This document shows positions 53,613-63,003 of a DNA stretch of 64,000 nt, piece after piece. Every line of letters starts with the position of its first letter. The stretch's first letter is position 1. Under the pieces are notes generated by a model. The model searched no databases and was not told the DNA's origin. It saw nothing but the letters and a program-made list of their open reading frames with translations. The position numbers and the translations under genes are program-made. This DNA is from Campylobacterales bacterium (GTDB lineage: Bacteria; Campylobacterota; Campylobacteria; Campylobacterales; QNZT01): NCBI GenBank assembly GCA_027023305.1, contig JALVVR010000048.1:109579-173578 (forward strand). The letters are read 5' to 3'.

Positions 53613-55742
53613 ATGAATTTAAAACAATACTATAATGAATTTGATAATAAATTTAATAATTTAAAATTTATAGATAAAAAGTTTTATGAAAATATGGGCA
53701 TTGTTGCATTTAATTCAAAAGCTAAGGTAAAAGATTCACAAAATAGATATAGTGAAGAATATATTAGAGCAAGATTTGTTTATGCACTTATTCATAGTGG
53801 TCTTTATCCAAAAGAATATATTTGTATAGAATTTGGTTTTCCCAAAGGTAATACAAAAACAAAATTAAAACCTGACATAGTAATATTTAAAAATAAGGAG
53901 TGGCAAAAAGATTTTAAAGAAGCTGTGTCTAATAAAAATTTTTCAAAAATTAGACAAAATATTTTAGTTATTTTTGAAACAAAAAAAAATAATAAATCAA
54001 TAGAAAATGCTATTGAAAATCAACTTCGTTCTGCCATGAATGAGAATGAATCAAAAGATAAAATATTTGGTATTTATTTTGATGATGAAGATGATATCTT
54101 AATATTTAAAAAGTTTGGTAATTCACCTATTAGAAGATTTAATGAAAATTTAGAAAGAAGTAGTGGTGGTATAACAAATTTAAATTTTGATAAGAGAGAT
54201 CTTTTAAATGAAATTCCATCATTTGAAGATTTTAAAAATAACAATGAAAGCATTTCAAATCTTGAAAAATTAACAATAGATTCTCTTGAAGCAATAGATG
54301 AAACAAATTTTGAAAAATTTATGTCTGTATTGAGTAAAGATGCTGATAGGATAAGACCAAAACATGAGGAAAGAGATTTAATTGTAGAGTTTTTAACATT
54401 AAAAGTATTTGATGAAAAACGAAGTAAAAGAGATAAAACAAATTTGTTATTTTATATTAAATCAAGTGAAATAAAAAAAGATGGTCTGGCAGAGCTTAGT
54501 TTTAGACAACGAATAATAAATCTTTATAAAGATGCTAAGAAAGAATATAAAACAATTCTTTCTAAACCATATTTTACTTATGATAAAAGTTTTAGACCTA
54601 GTGATGCAAACGAAGAAAGATTTTTAATAGCATTAGTGGAAAATTTTCAAAAACGAGCTATCCTAAAATCAAAAAATGAAAGTTTTAATCAGATTATTTT
54701 TAATAATTTTGGAAGTGAAAAACAAAAAGCAGATAAAGGACAATTTTTCACTCCTATTCCAGTTGTAAAAACAATTATTAAAATATTAAATCCAATTAAA
54801 AATGAAGAGCTGTGTGATCCTTGCTGTGGTATAGCAGATTTCCCAACTATGGCATTTAGACATTCATATAGAGATAAGGTTGATGATTTTCCAAATGCAA
54901 GTCATTATTATGGCTTTGATCTTGAACCCAATAATTTAAAATTAGCAGAACTAAATCTTGTACTAAATGGGGATGGTGGTGCTACACTTAAACAAATGGA
55001 TTCTTTATTTCAAAAAATGCTTATTTCTGGTGAAGTAAATAATATAGGAGAGTTTACAGATAAATTCTATGATACAAACTGGTTTCACAAAGATGATAGT
55101 GATAAAGATTTAAGAAAATTTAAAATAATAGCAACTAATCCTCCATTTGGTAAAGGTCGGGATTTATTAATAACTAAATCTAATAAATCAACAATAAACC
55201 TATATGAAACATATCATGAAAAACTTGAACTTGATACAAGGGGTAATAAGAAATTACCAAATAGTATGGATATGGGAGTTTTATTTTTAGAAAATAGCTA
55301 TAAATTGCTTGAAGCTGGTGGTAGGATGGGTATTGTTCTTTCCAACTCAATTGCAAGTATAAAAGAATGGGAAAGAGTTAGACTCTGGTTACTAGATAAG
55401 ATGAGGATTGTGGCATTATTTGATTTACCAGCAAATACATTTGGTGAGACAGGTGTTTCCACAACTGTAATAATTGCTTATAAACCAAAAGAAAATGAAC
55501 AACATTTATTAAATAATAATTATGAAATATTTATAAAAGAAATACAAAATCTCGGTTATAAAGTACATGAAAAACAAAGAATAGTTCAATTTAAACCACA
55601 ATTTATAATCAATGAAGAAACTTTTGAATTTACAAGTGACTTAAATGAAGATTTTACGGCTATGATAAAAGATTTTAAACAATATCTTCAAAGACAGGAA
55701 GAAGAAATAAAAGATGCTTTTCATTTAAAGGAGTTTGAATAA
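53613..55742 (+). CDS. BcgI-like restriction-modification protein (nuclease plus N6-adenine methyltransferase)
   Basis: A 709-residue protein joining two activities. The N-terminal domain (about 40-180) carries a PD-(D/E)xK nuclease: D88 in KLKPDIVIF and E122-x-K124 in IFETKKN. The methyltransferase (about 330-640) has KGQFFTP (375-381), the SAM loop LCDPCCGIADF (motif I, 402-406) and NPPFG (509-513), the class gamma N6-adenine type. A specificity gene follows with a 1-nt overlap, and no separate hsdR is present, so the layout matches BcgI-type systems that cut and methylate with one protein. Leucine codons and base composition are more AT-rich than its neighbours, suggesting recent acquisition. 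Confidence 0.85.
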   Translation: MNLKQYYNEFDNKFNNLKFIDKKFYENMGIVAFNSKAKVKDSQNRYSEEYIRARFVYALIHSGLYPKEYICIEFGFPKGNTKTKLKPDIVIFKNKEWQKDFKEAVSNKNFSKIRQNILVIFETKKNNKSIENAIENQLRSAMNENESKDKIFGIYFDDEDDILIFKKFGNSPIRRFNENLERSSGGITNLNFDKRDLLNEIPSFEDFKNNNESISNLEKLTIDSLEAIDETNFEKFMSVLSKDADRIRPKHEERDLIVEFLTLKVFDEKRSKRDKTNLLFYIKSSEIKKDGLAELSFRQRIINLYKDAKKEYKTILSKPYFTYDKSFRPSDANEERFLIALVENFQKRAILKSKNESFNQIIFNNFGSEKQKADKGQFFTPIPVVKTIIKILNPIKNEELCDPCCGIADFPTMAFRHSYRDKVDDFPNASHYYGFDLEPNNLKLAELNLVLNGDGGATLKQMDSLFQKMLISGEVNNIGEFTDKFYDTNWFHKDDSDKDLRKFKIIATNPPFGKGRDLLITKSNKSTINLYETYHEKLELDTRGNKKLPNSMDMGVLFLENSYKLLEAGGRMGIVLSNSIASIKEWERVRLWLLDKMRIVALFDLPANTFGETGVSTTVIIAYKPKENEQHLLNNNYEIFIKEIQNLGYKVHEKQRIVQFKPQFIINEETFEFTSDLNEDFTAMIKDFKQYLQRQEEEIKDAFHLKEFE

Positions 55743-57343
55743 TGAAAAGTTATATATCTAAAAATTTATTGATTAATAAAAAAGATATATTAAATAAAAA
55801 ATCTTTTCTTCCTAAAGATTATAGAATGATTGAATCAAACAATAGTAATTTTTATACAATTAATCAATATATTATAGAAGAAAAAGTAGGTGAACAAATA
55901 AATGTAGAAAATTATCTAACTTTTAATAGTGATTTTAAATTAATCACTATATCTAATATGGAGAATTTATTATTAGATTTTTCAAAAGGTGAATGGATTC
56001 CTCCAAAATTATATAAAAAATCATCAAAAAAAATCCGAAAAGGTGAATTTTTAATTAGTAGAAATGCTTCATTGGGAAAAATATCTTTTGTAAATAAAAA
56101 ATGCAATGCAATACTAAATGGTGGAATATCCAAACTACTTATAGATGATAAAAAAAAGTGGTATATCTTTGCCTTTTTTATTTCTAATTATGGAAAAGAT
56201 TACTTATCCCTATTAACTTCTGGTGGCGGTACACAACAAAATGCAAAAAGACAAAATCTTCTTGATGTTAAAATTCCTTTTCCAACTAGTTATAATCATG
56301 ATAATCCAAATGATATTGAGTTATTGGTATCTTTAATTACCCAAAATATAATTGATAAAGAAGAACAAATTAATTTTAAAAGAGAACAAATAGATAATTT
56401 TATAGAAAATGAATTGAAAAATCATCAAAAATCAAACTCTCAACAATATAGTTATCCAAAATTAAATTTATTAAAAAAAGAAATTAGACTTGATACAGGA
56501 TTATATGAAAAAGAATACCAACTAAATAATAATTTAATAACAAATTATATAAATGGGTATTTTAATATACCAATAGAAAAATTTAAAAGTGGATCTACTC
56601 CAAAAATAAGAATATTTAATGGTGGTAAACTTAATTACAATTGGGTTACACCTACAGATATTAAAGATTTTGGTTTTTACACTCCTATTGAAAAAATATC
56701 TATGCCAACAATCTATAATTTAACACAGGATGCTATTTTATTTATAAACAGAACTTCAAAAGGAAAAAAAGGTGAATATGTTGGGATATCTTGTTTTTAC
56801 GATTATAGTTACTATAGCAAGGGACACCATAACCAAGGTATATATAGAGTTGAGGATTTTTCAAAACTAGAGAAGTTATTTATAACAACTTTTATGAATA
56901 GTAAAATAGTGAGAAAAATTTGTGGAAGAGTATCAATCGGTTCAAAAATGAAAGAGATGAAATCTTATGATTTTTCTAAATTAAATTTTCCAAATTTTCC
57001 AATAAATAAACAAAAAAAAGTAGTAAAACATTATTACAATTATATAGATAACTTAAATGATATTACATTTGATAATTACTTAGATAAAAATAAAAAGCGA
57101 AATAATAAATTAGGTGTGTATCAGCTCTCTATTGAAATATTTACTTTGAAGAAAAAATTGGAAATAATAATTGATAAAATAATATTAAATAGTAAAATAA
57201 ATATAGAAGAGTATTTATTAGACAACAATACCTACCACCAAACAGGTAAACCTGTCGGTGAAGTCAATCATTATCTAGGATCTATAACAAACTTAAAACC
57301 AGCATATGCTTTACTATCTAGTTTAAAATCTCCACTTTTATAG
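55742..57343 (+). CDS. restriction-modification specificity (S) subunit
   Basis: A 533-residue HsdS-like protein that recognises the target site for the preceding protein. Two target recognition domains can be traced, each ending with a conserved KIRKGEFLISRNASLGK-type or NRTSKGKKGEYVGIS-type segment and a helical spacer (about 195-225 and 440-480). The start shares one base with the RM stop (TAATG). The last 73 nt lie antisense to the YfaZ-like gene, so the final 24 residues (GSITNLKPAYALLSS) are not typical of S subunits. High Asn and Lys content fits the AT-rich origin. Confidence 0.8.
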   Translation: MKSYISKNLLINKKDILNKKSFLPKDYRMIESNNSNFYTINQYIIEEKVGEQINVENYLTFNSDFKLITISNMENLLLDFSKGEWIPPKLYKKSSKKIRKGEFLISRNASLGKISFVNKKCNAILNGGISKLLIDDKKKWYIFAFFISNYGKDYLSLLTSGGGTQQNAKRQNLLDVKIPFPTSYNHDNPNDIELLVSLITQNIIDKEEQINFKREQIDNFIENELKNHQKSNSQQYSYPKLNLLKKEIRLDTGLYEKEYQLNNNLITNYINGYFNIPIEKFKSGSTPKIRIFNGGKLNYNWVTPTDIKDFGFYTPIEKISMPTIYNLTQDAILFINRTSKGKKGEYVGISCFYDYSYYSKGHHNQGIYRVEDFSKLEKLFITTFMNSKIVRKICGRVSIGSKMKEMKSYDFSKLNFPNFPINKQKKVVKHYYNYIDNLNDITFDNYLDKNKKRNNKLGVYQLSIEIFTLKKKLEIIIDKIILNSKINIEEYLLDNNTYHQTGKPVGEVNHYLGSITNLKPAYALLSSLKSPLL

Positions 57344-57852
57344 TTTGTATTTACTCTTCTAGCTCCTACATAGACATTTACATTTGGGATGATATTTGTA
57401 TCTAGTTCCACTCTATAGTCTCCATAGTTTTCACCATCTTGAAAAGTTAAAACACTTGGTGCATAATCAGCCTTTATACCAAGATAAGTTTCAGGAAGTC
57501 CCTCTAAGCCAAGTCTAGCTTTTGCACCAAAAGTTATAGGCATAGCTGTAAAACTATCAGCACCATTACTACTATGAACACCTTTTAAACCTATACTAAA
57601 CAAAAGATTTTGGTAGTTTATCGGAGAATTCTCTGCACTTACTCCTAATCCATAAAGATTTTTTTTAGCATTTAGATAGTTACCCTCTAGAAAAAAGTTT
57701 CTATACTCTGGAACATCAGTAAAATACTCTATAGAACTCTTACCCTCTATCTCAACATCATCTTGATTTATATTGATTCCTATTGAAGCTCTCTCAAAAC
57801 TAAACAAACTTGTTGCTACTAGTAACGAAACTAAGGAAATTTTCTTTAACAT
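57271..57852 (-). CDS. YfaZ-like outer membrane protein
   Basis: A 193-residue protein with a signal peptide (1-18) and about eight amphipathic strands (ASIGININQDDVEIEG, FFLEGNYLNAKKNLYGLG, VNVYVGARRVNTNY), ending in an aromatic strand (AYAGFKFVIDPR). The pattern fits YfaZ-type small barrels. AAGGAG precedes the ATG. Its 3' end overlaps the S gene by 73 nt; a short palindrome ACAGGTAAACCTGT lies just beyond its stop (57242-57255). Confidence 0.75.
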   Translation of the reverse strand: MLKKISLVSLLVATSLFSFERASIGININQDDVEIEGKSSIEYFTDVPEYRNFFLEGNYLNAKKNLYGLGVSAENSPINYQNLLFSIGLKGVHSSNGADSFTAMPITFGAKARLGLEGLPETYLGIKADYAPSVLTFQDGENYGDYRVELDTNIIPNVNVYVGARRVNTNYKSGDFKLDSKAYAGFKFVIDPR

Positions 57853-57897
57853 TTCTTACTCCTTGGTAATTTTTTTATATTTTAAGATAACTTTTAT

Positions 57898-57912
57898 TAT
57901 AGTTTGTTTATG
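57898..57912 (+). promoter_or_regulatory. -10 promoter of the binding-protein gene, probably leaderless
   Basis: TATAGT at 57898-57903 is followed by 6 nt and then the ATG at 57910; no Shine-Dalgarno is present. Same spacing as at 23932, 40510 and 45733. Confidence 0.4.
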
Positions 57913-59406
57913 AAATATTTAATTTTACTAATTTTTTTTATAAATAATTTAGTTTCGTCAAGTTTACACCTCTCAATTAGTTCTAGTCCAAGTAGATTAA
58001 ACCCTATGTTAGCGACTGATAGTGCTAGTAGTGAGATATCAGGATGGATTTTTAACTCATTAGTTGAATATGATAAAAATGGCACTATTATTCCAAGACT
58101 ATCATCAAGTTGGCACTTTATAGATGATAAAACCTTAATTTTTAAACTTAAAAAAAATATTAAGTGGAGTGATGGTAAACAATTTGGAGCAGATGATGTT
58201 GTCTTTACATACAAGCTCATAACCTCTCCAAAAATCTACACTCCATACTCTAATGAGTTTAGATATGTAAAATCAGTTGAGAAAATAGATGACTTTACCA
58301 TAAAGGTTACCTATAAAAAACCATATTTTAAAGCTCTAAATACATGGATGACCTCCATAGTCCCAAAACATATCCTAGAAAAGCAAAAAGATATTATGAC
58401 AAGTCCTTTTAATCAACACCCTATTGGAACTGGAGCTTATACCATAGATGGCTTTGAAGTGAGCAAAGATATAGTCCTAAAAGCTAATCCAAACTATTTC
58501 ATACATAAACCAAATATTGATAAAATCATATATCATTTTATTCCTGACCCATCAACCTCTTTTCTCATGCTAAAAACAAAAAAACTAGATGTAGGAGGAC
58601 TTACACCTCTTCAAGTCGAGAGACAATTAACAAAAGATTTCAAATCAACCTACAATATCTTTGAAAAAATGTCAAACTCATATACATACCTAGGTTTCAA
58701 CTTAAAAAACAAAAAGTTTCAAAATCCTCTAGTTAGAAAAGCTATCTCTATGGCGATAGACAAGCAACAACTCATTGATATACTTTTTTTCGGTCATGGA
58801 AGAGTTTGTAATGGTCCATTTATGCCAAAAACTTGGGGCTATAACAAAGATATAAAAACTCCTTACAATCCACAAAAAGCAAAAGAGTTACTTAAAGAAG
58901 CTGGATATACAAAAAAAAATCCACTTACTTTTACCATAACAACTAATTCAAACAATGATATAAGAGTAAATGCAGTTCAAATAATCCAATACCAACTAGC
59001 AAAAATAGGAGTAAAAGTAAAGATAAAAACTATGGAGTGGCAAGCTTTTTTAAATACTGTTGTCATGCCAAAAAACTTTGAAGCTGTAGTTCTTGGTTGG
59101 GGATTATCCATCTCTCCTGATGCCTACTCTATTTGGCATAGTGATGGAGCTAAAAAAGGTGGTTTTAACTTTGTTAGTTACAAAAACCAAAAAGTTGATA
59201 AACTCATAAAAAAAGCTGAAACAACTATCGATAAAAAATTACTATCTAGTTACTATAAAGAGATTTTCAAACTTATAGTAAATGACCACCCTTATGTCTT
59301 TTTATATATTCCAAACTCTATAACTGCTGTAAGTAAATCTATAAAAAATGTAAGCCCTAGTATCATAGGTATCATGCATAATGAGATTGATTGGATAAAG
59401 CCCTAA
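57910..59406 (+). CDS. oligopeptide/nickel-type ABC substrate-binding protein
   Basis: A 498-residue periplasmic solute-binding protein of the SBP_bac_5 (OppA/DppA/NikA) family. A signal peptide (about 1-17) precedes SSPSRLNPMLATDSAS, LVEYDKNGTIIPRLSSSW and the signature NIKWSDGKQFGADDVVFTYK. It lacks permease and ATPase genes next to it, so it serves a distant transporter or works alone. The ATG at 57910 is favoured over an in-frame TTG 6 nt earlier. Its last 4 nt overlap the convergent PflA-like gene. Confidence 0.88.
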   Translation: MKYLILLIFFINNLVSSSLHLSISSSPSRLNPMLATDSASSEISGWIFNSLVEYDKNGTIIPRLSSSWHFIDDKTLIFKLKKNIKWSDGKQFGADDVVFTYKLITSPKIYTPYSNEFRYVKSVEKIDDFTIKVTYKKPYFKALNTWMTSIVPKHILEKQKDIMTSPFNQHPIGTGAYTIDGFEVSKDIVLKANPNYFIHKPNIDKIIYHFIPDPSTSFLMLKTKKLDVGGLTPLQVERQLTKDFKSTYNIFEKMSNSYTYLGFNLKNKKFQNPLVRKAISMAIDKQQLIDILFFGHGRVCNGPFMPKTWGYNKDIKTPYNPQKAKELLKEAGYTKKNPLTFTITTNSNNDIRVNAVQIIQYQLAKIGVKVKIKTMEWQAFLNTVVMPKNFEAVVLGWGLSISPDAYSIWHSDGAKKGGFNFVSYKNQKVDKLIKKAETTIDKKLLSSYYKEIFKLIVNDHPYVFLYIPNSITAVSKSIKNVSPSIIGIMHNEIDWIKP

Positions 59407-61682
59407 GGCTCATCTATAAGTTTCAAACTTTCACTACAAAGTTTTTGCCACATCTTACTCTTTATATCTGTTCCACACTTTGTAAAAAACTCTTTAGCTT
59501 GTTTTATCTTTTTAAGTTTTAAACTAGCTTCACCTGCCAAGTACAATAGTTCTCCTTTTTGTGAATCGCTTTTACTTTTATCAAGATAAGCATCAGCAAA
59601 ATATTTCAATGCCTCATTATTCTTCCCTAATCTTACTAGTGATTGCACCAAAATAACATCTACCTGTACCGAGTAAGTATTTACTTTCAACTCTTTTTGT
59701 AAATTTAAAAGTTTTTTTGCATAGTAAATTATTAGTAAATTACCAGATTTCTTTCCTATTAAATAATTTATAGTTTTATAATAAACATCTAAGTTTTTTG
59801 ATTTCCTTGGAAAGAGTTTTTCTATCTTTTCAACAGAGTTAAAAATACTGTTTCTATCTTTTTTAGCATAGTAAATGTCAAATATATCATAATAAATATC
59901 ACTATACTTACTATTGTCAACATCCTCTATTTTTTTAAAATCTTTAAATAATTCTATCGCTTTATCATACTTTTCTAACTTAATAAAACTTTTTATAGCT
60001 AAATAATACCATTTAGCTATATTATCACTATGTGATTTTAAAAATTTAGAAGTTAACACTGAACTCTCTTTATAAAAAGCTAACCCATAATAACAATAAG
60101 CTAATTTATACAACCTATCAAAATTTTTAATAATAACTTTATATCTATCTACTAAATTTACTGCTTTACTACAACTATCTTTATCTATATAACTCTTAAA
60201 TAATTCATTTGCTGAAAAGTCAAGATATTTTGTTTCATTTATATCTTTTAACTTTTTTTCTAACTTTAAGATATCTGCATATTTTTTCTTTTCTTTTAAA
60301 AGCTCAACTTTTTTAATCAAAGCTTTTTTATAAATCGGATCTTTTGAATACTTTTTCATGACACTATCTATATCAGCTATTTTTTTACTAAAATTTGATT
60401 CTTTTACATCTATAAGCACTTTTTGCATTCTCTCATTAACAAAGTTAGCAAACTGCCCTTTTGGATACTCTTTTAAGTAAGCTTTATACTCTTTATAAGC
60501 ATCATCTTTTTCTCCTGCTCTATCTTTCCAAAAAGCTAAATTTTTTAAAAACTCTTCACTTTTCATCTTTTTTTTCAATATCTCAGCTATCCTAACTGCA
60601 TTTTTAAAATCTTTAAGAGATGCAAATCCTTTTGCTAACTTATAACTCTCTTTCTTATCTTTTAAAAAATATTTTTGATCTGAGTTTAGTATCTTATCTA
60701 TATATATTTTTGCATCTATAATCTTTTTATCTTTTAGTGAGTATTTTGTCAAAAGATATGCACTCTTTAATGCAATAGAGATATTTTTAGTATTATAAAG
60801 CTCATATTTGAGTATCTTGTAACTATCTGACCTTTTAGAATCAATATTATATAAAAATTTTGCCATCTCGATTTGTGAAAGTTCGCTATATTTATCATCT
60901 TTAAAACTATCATCTAATTTTTTAGCCAAATCTATAGCTTGTTTCTTCTTACCAATCTTAAATAATGCTTTTATCTTAATATACATAACTTTAGTAAAAT
61001 CACTACTTGATGGATACTTTTTTAAAAACTTATCGGAGATTTTAACTATATCACTATAGCTATACTTTTTATCTTTGGTTAGTAAAAGTTTGTCTAATGT
61101 CTCTAGTTTAAGTAAAAGTAGATCACTTTCAAAGTTGCTTCCTCTTTTAAGCTCTCTATCTATACTTCGTACAACAGAATAATAATCATTTTTTTTAACT
61201 AACTCTCTTATATAACTTAGTTTATTTGCATCCATTATTGTCATATCTGGTTTTAGATTTTCATCAAGTACCGAGATATAAAATTTATGAGGTTTATTAA
61301 GTTTTACATCAAAATTTAATCCTTTAAAATCTTTTTTTCCAAAAGTCTCATCATCACCTTTAAAAAATATGATATCTTTATAGTAGATATTATTGTTTTT
61401 AAATGAGACTATCTTATATTGATTTTTTGTTTTAAAGTATATATTTTTAGAAGTATAGAAGGAAAATAAATCAAAACTTTTACTTTCATTTTTATCACTA
61501 TTTACATCACAAGCTATGTTTTTTGACTGATCAAATCCAACAGCAGTATTACACTCTATTTTGTGACTATCTTTTAGATGGACTAAGTTATATGTCTTTC
61601 CTTCATACCTGAACTTAGTTATCTCTAAACTAAAAGAATTTAAATATATTGATAATAATATTAAAAATACAAAATTTTTCAT
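59403..61682 (-). CDS. pflA: PflA-like periplasmic TPR protein (flagellar motility)
   Basis: A 759-residue protein with a signal peptide (1-19), an N-terminal beta-rich domain (about 20-165, TKFRYEGKTYNLVHL) and a long TPR superhelix (about 170-750; KMKSEEFLKNLAFW, DKAIELFKDFKKI, AGEASLKLKKIKQAK). The size, layout and position beside a chemoreceptor gene and nuoN match PflA of Campylobacter, a scaffold of the flagellar motor ring. Sequence identity cannot be computed here, so the assignment rests on architecture and synteny. The start codon lies inside a perfect palindrome. Confidence 0.7.
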   Translation of the reverse strand: MKNFVFLILLSIYLNSFSLEITKFRYEGKTYNLVHLKDSHKIECNTAVGFDQSKNIACDVNSDKNESKSFDLFSFYTSKNIYFKTKNQYKIVSFKNNNIYYKDIIFFKGDDETFGKKDFKGLNFDVKLNKPHKFYISVLDENLKPDMTIMDANKLSYIRELVKKNDYYSVVRSIDRELKRGSNFESDLLLLKLETLDKLLLTKDKKYSYSDIVKISDKFLKKYPSSSDFTKVMYIKIKALFKIGKKKQAIDLAKKLDDSFKDDKYSELSQIEMAKFLYNIDSKRSDSYKILKYELYNTKNISIALKSAYLLTKYSLKDKKIIDAKIYIDKILNSDQKYFLKDKKESYKLAKGFASLKDFKNAVRIAEILKKKMKSEEFLKNLAFWKDRAGEKDDAYKEYKAYLKEYPKGQFANFVNERMQKVLIDVKESNFSKKIADIDSVMKKYSKDPIYKKALIKKVELLKEKKKYADILKLEKKLKDINETKYLDFSANELFKSYIDKDSCSKAVNLVDRYKVIIKNFDRLYKLAYCYYGLAFYKESSVLTSKFLKSHSDNIAKWYYLAIKSFIKLEKYDKAIELFKDFKKIEDVDNSKYSDIYYDIFDIYYAKKDRNSIFNSVEKIEKLFPRKSKNLDVYYKTINYLIGKKSGNLLIIYYAKKLLNLQKELKVNTYSVQVDVILVQSLVRLGKNNEALKYFADAYLDKSKSDSQKGELLYLAGEASLKLKKIKQAKEFFTKCGTDIKSKMWQKLCSESLKLIDEP

Positions 61683-61709
61683 AGGGATATTATGACATAA
61701 TATCCCTAT
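61681..61709. promoter_or_regulatory. perfect palindrome containing the pflA-like start codon
   Basis: ATAGGGATATTAT (61681-61693) and ATAATATCCCTAT (61697-61709) are perfect 13-nt arms around GAC. On the minus strand the ATG (61682-61680) sits at its 3' edge. TGTCATAAT there forms an extended -10 that ends 6 nt before the ATG. No ribosome site is present. Confidence 0.55.
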
Positions 61710-61722
61710 CTATTTACTTTTA

Positions 61723-62910
61723 TTACGCTATTGTTTCTTTTAAAATATTGTTTAATATGGAAAATACTTCTTTAGAACTATCTTCCATATATGCAAATGT
61801 ATTTTTCATTCTTTTATAATTAATCTCTTCATCATTTTCTTTTAGTAAATCAAAAATTTTCTGTGTAGTATCATGAACACCTGCATGATGATTATCTAAT
61901 TTATGAAAACTTGGTGCATTTGAAAAGTACTTTATACCATCTCCATCATTATACCATTTACCTAGTCTACAATTATTAGAATTTACAAACTTAAATGCAG
62001 GTTTTTTAACATATACAGATTTATATGTATTTACCTTCCATATTACATGATCTATTTTAGCTAAGTTCATAAATACACTATCAGATAAATTTGATAATTC
62101 TGTTAATGATTTACTAGTTAAATGATGTAAATCATGAATCTCACTGTTATAATCATTTGTATTTAAATGTATAGTATTTATTGTGCCATCTATTTCTTTG
62201 AACTCACTATGTGTATTTTTTATACTTTCCTGGATAGATTTTACAGTTTTTTCTATATCTGTAGCTACATAAGCAGTTTTATTTGCTAGATTTTTAACTT
62301 CGCTTGCGACAACAGCAAATCCTTTTCCTGCATCTCCAGCACTTGCTGCTTCAACTGATGCATTTAGTGATAGGATATTTATCTGCATAACTACTTCATT
62401 AATTTGAGCTATAAATTTCTCTATATTTACAGCTTTTTTTGATAAGTCATCTATAACTGAAGCTACGCTATGTGATTTAGAAAGTAACTTGTCCAAGTTT
62501 GTTACTATTGCTTCTATATCATTAAAAGCTTTTTTAAAGTTATTATCAACATCTGAAGATAGTTTTAAACTGTCTTTAGCTTTAGCTGTAGATTCAGCTA
62601 TATTTGATTGAATATCAATTAATGAATAAGCAAGATTTTCATTTTCAAACCCATATAATTCTAAAAGGTCTTTATACTGTAATTTAAAATCATCAGTTTT
62701 TTTCTCTTTATTATTCTCTTTTTCTTCACTTAACTTCCACTTCAAACTCTCAATCTCGTCATCTTTAAGCTTTATTTGCTCTTTATATTTATTAAGTTCA
62801 TCTTCTAAGAGTTTAATTGTTGACTCTTTTTTAGCTAAGTTTTCTTCAAACTCTAAACTTTTATCTTCAACAACTTCATTATCAGTGCTTGATTTAAAAA
62901 TTGATAACAT
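61723..62910 (-). CDS. soluble chemoreceptor with C-terminal CZB zinc domain
   Basis: A 395-residue methyl-accepting chemotaxis protein without transmembrane segments, so it is cytoplasmic. A coiled coil (about 15-70, LEDELNKYKEQIKLKDDEIESL) leads to the signalling domain (about 80-280) with NILSLNASVEAASAGDAGKG and FAVVASEVKNLANKTA at the hairpin. The C-terminal CZB domain has the zinc set: His in DHVIWKVN, Cys in NNCRLGKWY, and His in LDNHHAGVH. CZB receptors sense zinc or oxidants such as hypochlorite. It precedes pflA by 41 nt. GGGG precedes the ATG. Confidence 0.85.
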   Translation of the reverse strand: MLSIFKSSTDNEVVEDKSLEFEENLAKKESTIKLLEDELNKYKEQIKLKDDEIESLKWKLSEEKENNKEKKTDDFKLQYKDLLELYGFENENLAYSLIDIQSNIAESTAKAKDSLKLSSDVDNNFKKAFNDIEAIVTNLDKLLSKSHSVASVIDDLSKKAVNIEKFIAQINEVVMQINILSLNASVEAASAGDAGKGFAVVASEVKNLANKTAYVATDIEKTVKSIQESIKNTHSEFKEIDGTINTIHLNTNDYNSEIHDLHHLTSKSLTELSNLSDSVFMNLAKIDHVIWKVNTYKSVYVKKPAFKFVNSNNCRLGKWYNDGDGIKYFSNAPSFHKLDNHHAGVHDTTQKIFDLLKENDEEINYKRMKNTFAYMEDSSKEVFSILNNILKETIA

Positions 62911-63003
62911 ATTTACCCCTATATTGTATTTACAAAAGTAAATCGACAGTTCTTAAAATTATTTTAGTAATTTTGAAATAATTTGTAGATTTTAGGAGGT
63001 TTC

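Noticed and set aside
59403-61682. Insertion of a mobile element flanked by the palindrome at 61681-61709
   Set aside because: No transposase frame, no matching palindrome at the other end and no target duplication are visible.
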